Origin: Salinarchaeum sp. IM2453
GTDB lineage: Archaea > Halobacteriota > Halobacteria > Halobacteriales > Salinarchaeaceae
Length of the DNA stretch: 64,000 bases
Direction of reading: 5' to 3'
Assembly: GCF_019693215.1 (NCBI RefSeq)
Contig: NZ_CP081183.1
Span: 1,987,226-2,051,225 of the forward strand
In this document: one piece after another, positions 27,054 to 35,609 of the stretch
How positions within the stretch are numbered: the stretch's first letter is position 1
Layout of the letters: the number at the start of each line of letters is the position of its first letter
Position numbers and translations under genes: made by a program
Notes under the pieces: generated by a model
The model's database searches: none
What the model saw: only the letters and a program-made list of their open reading frames with translations
What the model was told of the DNA's origin: nothing

Positions 27054-28477
27054 TATAGCACCCCCTTAAGCTTTACATCCCGAGCATAATATAAATACCA
27101 GCCTACTGTCACAGCAATTACACCAATACCCACAGCAATTGAAAGTCTATTCATGAATAGTATTAGTCCGAAACTTGCTATTGCACCCAGAACTGGAATA
27201 ACTGGTCCTCCCGGAACGCGGAAATCCGGGTCGTACCATTCCGGCTCATCACGTCTGATGGCAAGCAATGCCACACAGATTAGCCCATACATAATCAAAT
27301 GAAGAAACGAAGCAACTTCTGCAAGCAATTGCACCTGTCTGGTCGCCGCTAAGACAATGATCGGGCCCCCAGCCATGCCCAATGCGATATGCGGTGTACC
27401 GTATTGTAGATTAATCTGGCTTGCTCGTTGTGGTAATAATGCGTCCTTTGAGACACCGTAAATCGCTCGAGACGTACTTAGTATCGATGCATTTGCTGAT
27501 GACATTGTTGCCAGTAAGCCTCCAATAATGATTACTAGTGCGCCTGGTGTTCCCAACAATTCCCGTCCAATCTCTACCATCGCCGTCTCACCTGCTGCTT
27601 CTAGTGCTGTTTGATCAAACACATCTGTCGCGACGAAGATCGTTACTACGTATAGAGCTGTAACAATTAGAACCGAACCAATCATTGCCAATGGCAGGTT
27701 CCGACCTGGATCTTTCATCTCTCCAGCAACGGTCGCAACCTGCGCAAACCCTAGATATGATGTAAACACAAGTGCGGCAACTGAGAGAATTGGAACGACT
27801 TCCCAGACATTCTCAGCTTCAGAAGGAGGTGTGTCAGCGTCTACGATTCCGAACGCTTCTAGCATCCCGAATGCCAGAAACACAACCAGCATCGAAAGCA
27901 AGAGAGCAACAATTCCGTTCTGAAGCTTGGCGGCGTTCTCTGTTCCAGTAACGTTTAGTATGGTGAATCCAATTCCAAAAACCACCGCAAGCACGGATAC
28001 AAGAACGCCTGAGCTTATACTAATTGAAATTCCAACCTCGGCGAGTGCATCTAAAGCGTAATACCCTAGCCCAACAAGGTAAAAAGCGGTCGCAAATACC
28101 AACCCAAGCCATAGTGATAATCCAACAATTGTCCCAGCTAGTGTACCAAGCCCCCGAGATATAAAATAATACCCTCCACCGCTTTTCGGCATCGCTGTTG
28201 CCAGTTCGGATGTTGGAAGTGCTACTAGCAATGCAACAACGCCTCCAACTGCAAATGAGGCTGTTGCCGCTGTGCCAACTTCTGACCCAGCAAGCCCAGG
28301 AAATACAAAGATTCCCGCTCCGATCATCGTTCCAATACCGATTGCGAGCCCACCTGCTAATCCGAGTGTTCGTTCAAGCTCAGAATGTTCTGTGATCGTC
28401 GCTTCATCGGTTTCTACAACTGATTCTTCACTGTGTGGCGGAGAATTTACTCCAGTATCACCTTGTCTTTCACCCAT
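27053..28477 (-). CDS. APC-family amino acid permease
   Basis: A 474-residue transporter with twelve predicted helices. The N-terminal helix contains the APC signature 'GGLAIGIGTMIGAGIFVFPG', followed by the helix-2 start 'AVGGVVALLVALPTSELA' and 'MPKSGGGYYFISRGLGTLAG'. An acidic 35-residue N-terminal tail precedes the first helix. It likely imports amino acids or polyamines with a cation. The next gene downstream is a tandem Usp protein. It starts at an ATG. Confidence 0.88.
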   Translation of the reverse strand: MGERQGDTGVNSPPHSEESVVETDEATITEHSELERTLGLAGGLAIGIGTMIGAGIFVFPGLAGSEVGTAATASFAVGGVVALLVALPTSELATAMPKSGGGYYFISRGLGTLAGTIVGLSLWLGLVFATAFYLVGLGYYALDALAEVGISISISSGVLVSVLAVVFGIGFTILNVTGTENAAKLQNGIVALLLSMLVVFLAFGMLEAFGIVDADTPPSEAENVWEVVPILSVAALVFTSYLGFAQVATVAGEMKDPGRNLPLAMIGSVLIVTALYVVTIFVATDVFDQTALEAAGETAMVEIGRELLGTPGALVIIIGGLLATMSSANASILSTSRAIYGVSKDALLPQRASQINLQYGTPHIALGMAGGPIIVLAATRQVQLLAEVASFLHLIMYGLICVALLAIRRDEPEWYDPDFRVPGGPVIPVLGAIASFGLILFMNRLSIAVGIGVIAVTVGWYLYYARDVKLKGVL

Positions 28478-28917
28478 ACAAGTGAATAATACGCTGGGCG
28501 ACAGTTATATATGATGGCTAATTATGGCTTATTGATATTTACTTTTCCTAAACGGAAGTAACGTTAACCAATCACCTGTCAGTGTTTAGTACAAATGATA
28601 ACTATCCAAACCTCCGCTCGGTATGAAATTTTTACTGACACAGGTTTGAGACAGACATCAATTCACGTATTTGTAGAAGCAATCGCGCTAGATCAGTATC
28701 AGGATAACTTATTGCCGAGGACCGATAGAGTCATTTTCCACGTAATACCTAATTTTAAGAATATATGTGACAGTAATTCTCTAACATTACTGTTTATGAT
28801 ATTAATAACCATTGCACGTCAAATATATTTTAGCATTGATCCAATCGAAATTAAGCATTAATTACGATTATAAATAGAAAAAATTAATTATAATAACAGA
28901 TAGGGAATAAATGGAAA
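28478..28917. other. AT-rich intergenic stretch
   Basis: These 440 bases separate two divergent transcription units. I see promoter-like AT-rich DNA and no convincing gene; an 88-codon frame (28595-28861) has neutral, isoleucine-rich composition unlike the acidic proteins around it. No IS-end hairpin was found. Confidence 0.5.
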
Positions 28918-29052
28918 ATGGGCAATCTTAGCTCTAGTCTATCTCGAGTATCAGGAGAATCGCTATTGTCTGGGAAAGTCTCTGTCTTTCCCGACACAGC
29001 ACTACGACAACTGTTGGATGCCTTCTTGCGACGAGGGTTGGTTGAACCATGA
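28918..29052 (+). CDS. Small ORF (44 residues) coupled to the DUF4212 symporter operon
   Basis: From the ATG at 28918 a 44-residue frame runs to a TGA whose first bases overlap the ATG of the DUF4212 gene (ATGA at 29049-29052). It has a balanced Ser/Leu/Arg-rich sequence including 'VFPDTALRQLLDAFLRRG', which could form an amphipathic helix. It is not strongly acidic. The exact four-base overlap is the same coupling used between the next two genes, which supports it being translated. A TATA-like AATTATAATA lies about 30 bases upstream. Function unknown; it may be a leader peptide or a small subunit. Confidence 0.45.
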   Translation: MGNLSSSLSRVSGESLLSGKVSVFPDTALRQLLDAFLRRGLVEP

Positions 29053-29441
29053 CACAGGGAAGCGAACAAAGCCAAATTGAACCGGACAGTGAGACGGACT
29101 ATCTTGACTCCCCGGTTCACATGTTCCGACCATCAACCTCGTTTATGCGAGATCACCTCAAAACGATATGGGGACTTTTTGCGATTTGGCTTGTTGTTAC
29201 ATTTGGCCCTGTTACAGCCACCTGGGTCGCTACAGATACGATGACAAATATCTATGTGCTTGAATTTCAACTACACTACTTCCTAACTGCAATTGGATCT
29301 CCCGTCGGGGCTCTTGTTTTATGCGGAGTGTACGCTTGGCGACGCGACCAACTGGATGCGAAATACAATGTTGCACACTCATCTGAAACCGAAGACACAA
29401 CCACACAGTCAGCCGTAACTGATGGAGGTGATCAGCTATGA
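29049..29441 (+). CDS. DUF4212 protein, small subunit of a sodium/solute symporter
   Basis: A 130-residue protein of the DUF4212 family (putative solute:sodium symporter small subunit). It has an acidic N-terminus, two membrane helices (about 42-64 and 80-103) and an acidic tail. 'FQLHYFLTAIGSPVGALVLCGVYAWR' covers the family core at about 74-99 (cited as a region). It always occurs beside an SSS-family transporter, as here: its stop overlaps the next start by four bases. Membrane-located; role presumed to be assembly or regulation of the symporter. Confidence 0.85.
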   Translation: MTQGSEQSQIEPDSETDYLDSPVHMFRPSTSFMRDHLKTIWGLFAIWLVVTFGPVTATWVATDTMTNIYVLEFQLHYFLTAIGSPVGALVLCGVYAWRRDQLDAKYNVAHSSETEDTTTQSAVTDGGDQL

Positions 29442-31090
29442 TTGATCCAATTTTACTTGACGCTGTTTCTGGATTCTTTGACGGTGGGTTCAAACTCATC
29501 CCGGCACTAACCCTTGCGGCGATGTTGGTTGTATTTCTGGGTGTTGGTTACTTTTTCCGTGTTGCTGCTGTCGATGATATGTGGGTTGCTGGCCGGTCCA
29601 TTGGATCAATTGAGAATGGCATGGCCATTGCCGCTAACTGGATGAGCGTTGCAGCGTATCTTGGTGTTGCGTCAACGGTTGCACTACTGGGGTACTTTGG
29701 CCTTGCATATGTTGTTGGGTGGACTACTGGATACTTCATCCTATTAATCTTCCTTGCAGCCCAGTTCCGTCGATTCGGAAAGTACACTGCTCCGGACTTT
29801 GTCGGAGACCGTTACTATTCTGATCTTGGTCGAGCAATCGCTGCTACAACAACACTTCTAATTGCTTTTGTTTACATTATCGCACAGGGTAATGGCCTCG
29901 GCCTGATGGCTCAGTATATCTTCGGTGTCCCATATGAGTATGGTGTTATTTTGCTCATGTCGATTACAATTGGATACGTCGCTCTATCTGGGATGCTTGG
30001 GGCAACAAAAAACATGGCACTACAGTATGTTATCCTAATCTCAGCGTTTTTACTCGGGCTTTACGCCACTGGCTGGACTCAAGGGTGGTCTACTTTTATC
30101 CCATTCATTGAGTACGGTGAGCAAGCAACCGCGATGGCTGAGATTGAACGCCAGTATACTGAGCCCTTTACTGATGCCAGCTACTATCATTGGATTGCTC
30201 TTTGTGTGAGTTTAATTGCTGGAACATGTGGCCTTCCGCACGTTCTTGTTCGGTTCTATACTGCAGACAACGAGCGAAATGCTCGCTGGGCAACGGTTTG
30301 GGGACTATTCTTTACACTTCTGTTGTTCTTAGGTACAACGGTGTACGCCGCATTTGGATCCCGTTTATACCAAGAACAGGTTGGAGATTACACTGATATG
30401 ACTGATACTGCCTCTGAAATTCTTGTTGTTTTCACAACGTACTTAGCTGGCTTACCCGAGTGGTTGGTTGGTATTGTCGCCGCTGGTGCTATTGCTGCTG
30501 GTCTCGCGACAACTGCTGGCCTATTTATTTCTGCCTCTTCGGCAGCTGCTCACGATATCTATACAAATCTGTATAAACCAAACGCGACGCAGCGAGAGCA
30601 GATGATTGTTGGTCGATCAACAATCCTCATTCTCGGTGCTATCGTTACGGTCTTGGCGCTTAACCCACCGGCGCTGATTGCTGAAGTCGTTGGTATGTCG
30701 TTCGCCCTTGCAGGTACCGTTTTGTTCCCTGTCTTTTTCCTTGGTCTTTGGTGGGAGAATGCGACTCGAGAAGGGGCAATTGCTGGAATGATTGTTGGCC
30801 TTATTATCGGCTTTGGATCGATTCTTAATGAAGTCCTTCCACAGTACATTGGAGCTATTTCAGGAGAAGCAATTTTCCCAACATTTGCTACTGTCGTTCC
30901 AGCGACTTCTTCGTCTCTTGTCGGTGTTCCGGCGGTAATGCTCACCATTATTATTGTCTCTTTGTTCACAGAGGAGCCACCTCAGGATGTCAAGCGACTT
31001 GTCCGCCAATGTCACAGTCCTCGTCCAATGGATGATATGCAATCAGCTGAGGAAGCAGTCGCAGACGGTGGAAATCCGCAGGACGACTAA
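29438..31090 (+). CDS. SSS-family sodium/solute symporter (acetate/ActP-like)
   Basis: A 550-residue transporter with about 13 helices of the solute:sodium symporter family. Landmarks: 'FLGVGYFFRVAAVDDMWVAG' at the N-terminus (the family 'D-x-W-x-AGR' motif), 'GNGLGLMAQYIFGVPYEYG', 'GTCGLPHVLVRFYT' (the GLPHV-x-VRFYT motif of acetate-type SSS members) and 'AAGLATTAGLFISASSAAAHD'. The DUF4212 partner upstream points to the monocarboxylate subgroup, with acetate, lactate or pyruvate as likely substrates. Substrate assignment is inference. Confidence 0.88.
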   Translation: MIDPILLDAVSGFFDGGFKLIPALTLAAMLVVFLGVGYFFRVAAVDDMWVAGRSIGSIENGMAIAANWMSVAAYLGVASTVALLGYFGLAYVVGWTTGYFILLIFLAAQFRRFGKYTAPDFVGDRYYSDLGRAIAATTTLLIAFVYIIAQGNGLGLMAQYIFGVPYEYGVILLMSITIGYVALSGMLGATKNMALQYVILISAFLLGLYATGWTQGWSTFIPFIEYGEQATAMAEIERQYTEPFTDASYYHWIALCVSLIAGTCGLPHVLVRFYTADNERNARWATVWGLFFTLLLFLGTTVYAAFGSRLYQEQVGDYTDMTDTASEILVVFTTYLAGLPEWLVGIVAAGAIAAGLATTAGLFISASSAAAHDIYTNLYKPNATQREQMIVGRSTILILGAIVTVLALNPPALIAEVVGMSFALAGTVLFPVFFLGLWWENATREGAIAGMIVGLIIGFGSILNEVLPQYIGAISGEAIFPTFATVVPATSSSLVGVPAVMLTIIIVSLFTEEPPQDVKRLVRQCHSPRPMDDMQSAEEAVADGGNPQDD

Positions 31091-31209
31091 CCACCCAAAG
31101 CCATAATCTCCATTTATTTATACGACTGGGTTTGGTTAATTAATCCGTATTCATTTTGTATGGATGCCTATATCCTCTGTTACAGCAGGCATAATACTGA
31201 AATTCGACC

Positions 31210-32265
31210 ATGCCATATGATGTCATTGGGAGAAGAACTGTGACCACTGTCACCAAACCGAACGATCAAAATAAGAATGTTTCCGTCGATGATCTTGAGG
31301 ACCGCCACCGCCGACATCAAATTCTGTCGGACGGCACTTCGGTCGTCGCTACGCTATCTGCTACTGGGATTAACGATGATAATACAATCCATACCGTACT
31401 CACCATTGATGGGGAACCGTTTATAATAACCTTCGAACCTACACCAGAGGATGCAGCTGCTCTTGTTGCCCTCCACGAACAACGAGACATCCCCTTTGAT
31501 GGCGATTTGTCTAACCTCGTAGGTGAAACGTTTAAAATTCGCTTTGAAGACTACCCAGATCGCGTCACGTTTGTCGATATTGACTATACGCTCTCAGTAT
31601 CCGCCAATGACAATTTAGACCAGAGTTCCGTGGCTTCGCTTCAATCTACCTTATCTGAATCACATCGGCAAGCGATCTACAGAGCTGGCTATCATGACGA
31701 CGCTAAGCATCAACCACTCGAAGCCACCGTTGATGGCATCGACGTGCTCAAAAATGGCAATACCCTCCAAGTACGAATTAAAATTCACGGGACATCGCTA
31801 TACTGGCACGTGCCTATCCCAGATAATCTGGGGAGTTCTGGTAATACGACATATCACCAACTCGTCGAACAACTTGGCAAAGGATCTCCTTCTGAAATTC
31901 CGGGTGGGCGGCTTTTTCTTCTCCAAACTGATACGATTGGGCCAAATATTTCGCGACGTGGAGCACTTGCCGTTGTTGAGGATAGTATCTCCAGATGGCA
32001 AATATTCACCTCAGCATATGATGCTCGGGCGGCTGCGACCCGCACCGCCCCTTCCGATCCAACCCAATTCAGGACGACAGATGCCCAGCGTGGTTGGCTT
32101 ATTGCGAAGGCATCCATATATGCACTACTTTTCATTTCACTGATTAGCGTGATTACAGAGAGCATCCTTCCAACGTTCAGTGCTGCAGCCATCTCGGTAA
32201 TGCTAATTTTTTTTGCTGGTGTTGGACTATTTACTGGCGTTATACTCGTGTTACTAAATGACTAA
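31210..32265 (+). CDS. Unrecognised protein with two C-terminal membrane helices
   Basis: A 351-residue protein I cannot name. Residues 1-290 are soluble, acidic and beta-rich, with a repeated style of segment: 'VVATLSATGINDDNTIHTVL' at about 45-65 and 'LEATVDGIDVLKNGNTLQVRI' at about 172-192 may be two copies of a similar beta domain. Residues about 300-320 and 328-349 are hydrophobic helices at the extreme C-terminus. The protein would be tail-anchored with its bulk on the cytoplasmic face, as no signal peptide is seen. It is followed by an inverted repeat and another unknown membrane protein. Confidence 0.6.
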   Translation: MPYDVIGRRTVTTVTKPNDQNKNVSVDDLEDRHRRHQILSDGTSVVATLSATGINDDNTIHTVLTIDGEPFIITFEPTPEDAAALVALHEQRDIPFDGDLSNLVGETFKIRFEDYPDRVTFVDIDYTLSVSANDNLDQSSVASLQSTLSESHRQAIYRAGYHDDAKHQPLEATVDGIDVLKNGNTLQVRIKIHGTSLYWHVPIPDNLGSSGNTTYHQLVEQLGKGSPSEIPGGRLFLLQTDTIGPNISRRGALAVVEDSISRWQIFTSAYDARAAATRTAPSDPTQFRTTDAQRGWLIAKASIYALLFISLISVITESILPTFSAAAISVMLIFFAGVGLFTGVILVLLND

Positions 32266-32305
32266 AACTACAGGGGATGTGGCGCGAATGGACCGAGGTT
32301 CGTGA

Positions 32306-32342
32306 AAACCACAGTACGACATGAAGCTTCATACTGTGGTTT
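32306..32342. terminator. 11-base-pair inverted repeat after the unknown gene
   Basis: AAACCACAGTA (32306-32316) and TACTGTGGTTT (32332-32342) are perfectly complementary, separated by 15 bases which themselves contain the palindrome ATGAAGCTTCAT. It lies 40 bases after the stop of the 351-residue gene. It could end or protect the transcript, or be the terminal repeats of a tiny element. No U-tract follows directly, so a classic terminator is uncertain. From 32343 to 32496 I see only AT-rich promoter-like DNA. Confidence 0.4.
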
Positions 32343-32496
32343 ATAATTGCGTAGTTTGGCGGAAAGGCAACCATACCAAGACCACAAATGTGTTTTTAAA
32401 TAGGTAAAAAGTAGATGAATAAACATTAAAGCAAATATTGCTGGTCAAATTTGGCCTAATATATCCACTTTTTGGATAGTGTGAACTACCATACAT

Positions 32497-33471
32497 GTGA
32501 GTGTTAGACAGAAAAGTCACTTTCTATCTCAGTGGATTGGCCTGACAGTTGGGACAGGTGCACTCGTTCTCGCCCCTATCGGTTTGCTTGTGCTCGGAGC
32601 CAGAGAAGCAGCCACACAAAGTGATTTTTCATATATCCTTGCTGGACTTATCGTAATGATTGGAAGTATACTCATCAGCGTTAATTATGAATTCTCGTCT
32701 CGAACAATCTCACCTGACTGGTCTCTTGGACTAGAAAAGTCTCTGTACACTGGTATAATCAGCATCGTTATCGGCGCTGTCATGACGTACGGCTTATCAC
32801 GACATGCTGGCTTTTCGGTAATTGTTGCTGCAAGCGTTGTTGGCATTCTTGGTGGTATTGTCGCTGGTAAGTACAGTTCACTTGTTTATTGCGGTGCGTT
32901 TGTCGGTATGACGTCTCCTTCCATCTTCGGTAGTTATCTTCATGTCGTTGGTGCTGCGATACTGGCAAGCTTTGTTTGGTACCTTTCCCGTCCGATGTTT
33001 CGGGGAATGGGAGGAAAGCTTGGCACTGTCGCATTTGTTGGGGTAATAATTTTAGTATTGTCTGGTGGATATTCTGTTGAGCAACACCACACTGCAGGAC
33101 TGGAGACACTCTATCTTGCAATTATCTATTCAGTTTTGGGCGCATTAGGAACCTACTTACTACATACCAGCGGTAAGACAGATAATGTGATTGCATCAGC
33201 AACTGTCGGACTTGTTGGTGGTGCTATGCTCCCATTCATCCACGCTTCTGGCGAACTTCTCGCAGCAAGTGTATTTGCTGCTTCATTCGCTGGCATGAGT
33301 ACCCCAGAGCGAATCCCAAGCTCCTCGTGGATGGCAAGTGTAGGTATTTTATCTGCTGTTGGTGTTGTTTATACAACAGCAACTAAAGACGGCTGTGGTG
33401 GATTGCTCGGAGCGATTGCTTTCGGAAGTTCGCTTATCATTTACGGCATTGTGCAGTTGCTGAGAAAATAA
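32497..33471 (+). CDS. Polytopic membrane protein, unrecognised
   Basis: A 324-residue protein that is nearly all membrane, with about ten hydrophobic helices and short loops. Internal similarity is visible: 'ASVVGILGGIVAGKYSSLVYCGAFVGMTSP' at about 112-141 and 'ATVGLVGGAMLPFIHASGELLAASVFAASFAGMSTP' at about 231-266 (cited as regions) share a G-x2-G...(A/S)FxGM(T/S)xP pattern, suggesting a duplicated five-helix unit. No family name can be given. The start is a GTG, the first possible in frame. It is flanked by an inverted repeat upstream and an IS-end repeat downstream. Confidence 0.65.
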   Translation: MSVRQKSHFLSQWIGLTVGTGALVLAPIGLLVLGAREAATQSDFSYILAGLIVMIGSILISVNYEFSSRTISPDWSLGLEKSLYTGIISIVIGAVMTYGLSRHAGFSVIVAASVVGILGGIVAGKYSSLVYCGAFVGMTSPSIFGSYLHVVGAAILASFVWYLSRPMFRGMGGKLGTVAFVGVIILVLSGGYSVEQHHTAGLETLYLAIIYSVLGALGTYLLHTSGKTDNVIASATVGLVGGAMLPFIHASGELLAASVFAASFAGMSTPERIPSSSWMASVGILSAVGVVYTTATKDGCGGLLGAIAFGSSLIIYGIVQLLRK

Positions 33472-33514
33472 ACTGTTCTGACATCAAGCGACAACTGTTT
33501 GATCCAAGTCTCGT

Positions 33515-33590
33515 GGCATCCGCCCCGAAACTCCGTGAGGTACCTCGGAGAAAAGTCCTAAGGCACATAGTTTACCTTCTCTGTAGACTT
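33515..33590 (-). repeat. IS-end repeat, diverged copy
   Basis: On the minus strand this reads CTACAGAGAAGG (the CTACAGAGAAAGC box of the family) through a GTGCCTTAGG segment and a CTCCGAGG/CCTCACGGAG imperfect palindrome to GGGGCGGATGCC, the motif also seen at 6313 and 15652. It joins in one place the two motif types that are separate elsewhere, and so supports their being parts of one ancestral end. Non-coding, 44 bases after the previous gene. Confidence 0.5.
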
Positions 33591-33649
33591 TGCGTGGTAG
33601 CGTATCATTGACATAACCCTTTTTTCCTTTCCAATTATGGTTTTATAAT

Positions 33650-34849
33650 ATGGATTCATTTAAGGGGGAAATATCAATATCGGACATCGAGTACGAGCCA
33701 ATTAGTGTTAAAGACCTCCTCGTTCAGATGAAAAATACCGCCGAGTTAATGATTGATCTTTCTTATACTTCCGTCTTATACCAGAATGAGGAACTAGCAA
33801 ATGAAGTACTTCGACTTGAGGAGCGAATGGATATTCTGGAGCTCAGAGCCCAGATGAGTCTTTTAATGGCTGCGCGAAATCCAACTGACGCAGAACAGCT
33901 TGCTCCCGTTCTTGGGATCGTTGCTGCAACAGACCAAATCAGCGATGCTGCCGGTGATATTGCTAAGGTTGTTCTTGAAGATGTAAGGCTTCCAGAAGCA
34001 ATGCGTAGCTCTCTTCCAGAGGCACTAGAATTACTTGTAAAAGGTGTTGTTACATCTGATTCAACATATGCTAATCAAGCTCTTGACAGTATCGACCTAG
34101 AATCACAGACAGGTGTTCGAGTAATTGCTATTCGACGCGAAAATGAGTGGATTCTAAACCCAGGTCCACAGACCAGAATCGGTGTTGACGATGTTGTATT
34201 TCTTCGTGGCCCCAGGCCGACAATCGATGAAGTATATGAGAAACTAACTGGGGAAGCCTATACATCTCCTGTTTCTGAGCAACCACAAATTGATGACCTT
34301 GAGCGAGCGGTTGACACGATCGTCCATATGAAAAATCTTTCTGAGTTATCGGTAGACCTTGCTTATAGCAGCGTCTTATTTGATGATAAGGACCTTGCAC
34401 AGGAAGTTCGGAATCTTGAGGTCGAAGTTGATGCACTTGAATCGCGGCTGGAGGCGTGGGTCCTTCAGGCGGCTAGTGATGCTAATGATCCCGTTTCTCT
34501 TCGCGGGTTGATCCATCTTAGCACAAGCACTGAGGTTATCAGCGATGCAGCGATTGACATTAGTGAAGGTGTTTTACGGGACATCACGACTCATCCAGTC
34601 GTACGATTAGCCGTACAGGAGAGTGATGAAGTAATTACTCGTATCCAAGTCGACGCAGGAAGCGAGTTGGATGGCACCCGTATCCTTGATGGCGTTCCTG
34701 ATAAAGACATCTCAATGTCAGTTATTGCAATTCGACGAGATGATGACTGGATCCTTGCTCCTGAAACGGAACTTACGATTCAAGCAAATGATATTCTTAT
34801 TGCCAAGGGCACACAGCGTGCTGCTGAGGTATTCCGCAATTATTCATAG
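33650..34849 (+). CDS. Duplicated PhoU/TrkA-C domain protein
   Basis: A 399-residue cytoplasmic protein made of two similar halves. Each half has a PhoU-like helical domain ('VKDLLVQMKNTAELMIDLSY' and 'AVDTIVHMKNLSELSVDLAY') followed by a TrkA-C/RCK-C beta domain ('GVRVIAIRRENEWILNPGP' and 'MSVIAIRRDDDWILAPETE'). Such proteins regulate cation channels and transporters by ligand binding. Two half-size MgtE genes lie on the opposite strand just beyond, so regulation of Mg2+ or other cation uptake is a reasonable inference. It starts at an ATG with a TATA-like TTTTATAATA only about 10 bases upstream, so the core promoter may lie further back. Confidence 0.82.
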   Translation: MDSFKGEISISDIEYEPISVKDLLVQMKNTAELMIDLSYTSVLYQNEELANEVLRLEERMDILELRAQMSLLMAARNPTDAEQLAPVLGIVAATDQISDAAGDIAKVVLEDVRLPEAMRSSLPEALELLVKGVVTSDSTYANQALDSIDLESQTGVRVIAIRRENEWILNPGPQTRIGVDDVVFLRGPRPTIDEVYEKLTGEAYTSPVSEQPQIDDLERAVDTIVHMKNLSELSVDLAYSSVLFDDKDLAQEVRNLEVEVDALESRLEAWVLQAASDANDPVSLRGLIHLSTSTEVISDAAIDISEGVLRDITTHPVVRLAVQESDEVITRIQVDAGSELDGTRILDGVPDKDISMSVIAIRRDDDWILAPETELTIQANDILIAKGTQRAAEVFRNYS

Positions 34850-34852
34850 TGA

Positions 34853-34985
34853 AGTACTCGGGGTCAAGCTTGAGGCACCCTGCCTGGTTTCTCTGTAGAA
34901 TTCACGCCTGTAGAGACTGTGCTCCCTGCGTGGATAGCTGCCGGCAGCCGACCAGCTGTAAAAACAGTGCGTCACGAAACCAGAA
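34853..34985 (+). repeat. IS-end repeat joined to a tnpB tail fragment
   Basis: GTACTCGGGGTCAAGC / TTGAGGCAC and CCTGCCTGGTTTCTCTGTAG (34854-34898) form the first part, starting four bases after the gene stop. The second part (34903-34975) is CGCCTGTAGAGACTGTGCTC..., homologous to the tnpB-tail fragment at 10-85 and at 26097. The clean join of the two is what a deletion of the internal tnpB would leave. Non-coding; convergent with the MgtE-type gene downstream. Confidence 0.6.
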
Positions 34986-35027
34986 AACCACCCCAAAGAG
35001 CATATCAACGCAAACAGAGGAGAAAGT

Positions 35028-35609
35028 TCATATAAACCCAACAACATACCCAGCAACGAAAATAAAGATCACCATCCCAAACACATCTACGATATTTGTC
35101 ACAATCGGGATCGTAGTATCATCTGGATCAATACCGAGCTTAAATGATACGTATGTCGCTGAGATACTAAATATTACGGCGATAACTGCAACCGCATATC
35201 CACTTACAAGTGCAATAATTAGTAATTCTACAAGCGTTAGCGTAGATCCAATTACCTGACCAATTATCCATGCCCCGATCGCTAGCGCAGTAAATACTGT
35301 GCCAGCAAGTCCTAGTATAGCTATAATATTTGCTTGGAGAATTTTATCCCGAGGATCAAAATTCGCCGTTCCTAGATGTACTCGTGTTGATAATCTAGAT
35401 GAAAGAATCGCCCCAAGATTACCTCCCATGTCCACCATCGTTGGAACCATTACAGCAAGAATTGCAAACTCCTCCAGCATTTCCTCCGCGTCGTCAAGGG
35501 TAATCCCAGCCCATAAAACAATGATTGAGAGAACGATCAGTAACGGAAACATGTTCCCGACGATCCGGCGCGTTTTCCAGGATCCAAGCGATCCCTGAGG
35601 GACTACCAT
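35028..35609 (-). CDS. MgtE-type divalent cation transporter, half protein (second)
   Basis: A 193-residue protein equal to one MgtE/SLC41 membrane domain of five helices, without the N-domain and CBS domains of bacterial MgtE. The conserved 'MVPTMVDMGGNLGAILSSRL' (P-x2-x-x-GGN) and 'PIVTNIVDVFGMVIF' (P-x-VTN/T-x2-D-x2-G) motifs form the ion pathway in the family. It starts exactly where its upstream neighbour stops (one shared base). Two half proteins probably assemble into a heterodimer equivalent to the duplicated eukaryotic SLC41 or the bacterial homodimer. Substrate is probably Mg2+. Confidence 0.85.
   Translation of the reverse strand: MVVPQGSLGSWKTRRIVGNMFPLLIVLSIIVLWAGITLDDAEEMLEEFAILAVMVPTMVDMGGNLGAILSSRLSTRVHLGTANFDPRDKILQANIIAILGLAGTVFTALAIGAWIIGQVIGSTLTLVELLIIALVSGYAVAVIAVIFSISATYVSFKLGIDPDDTTIPIVTNIVDVFGMVIFIFVAGYVVGFI

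Noticed and set aside
28595-28861. 88-codon open frame in the APC/DUF4212 intergenic region
   Set aside because: Ile/Thr-rich neutral composition, no motif, lies in promoter DNA.
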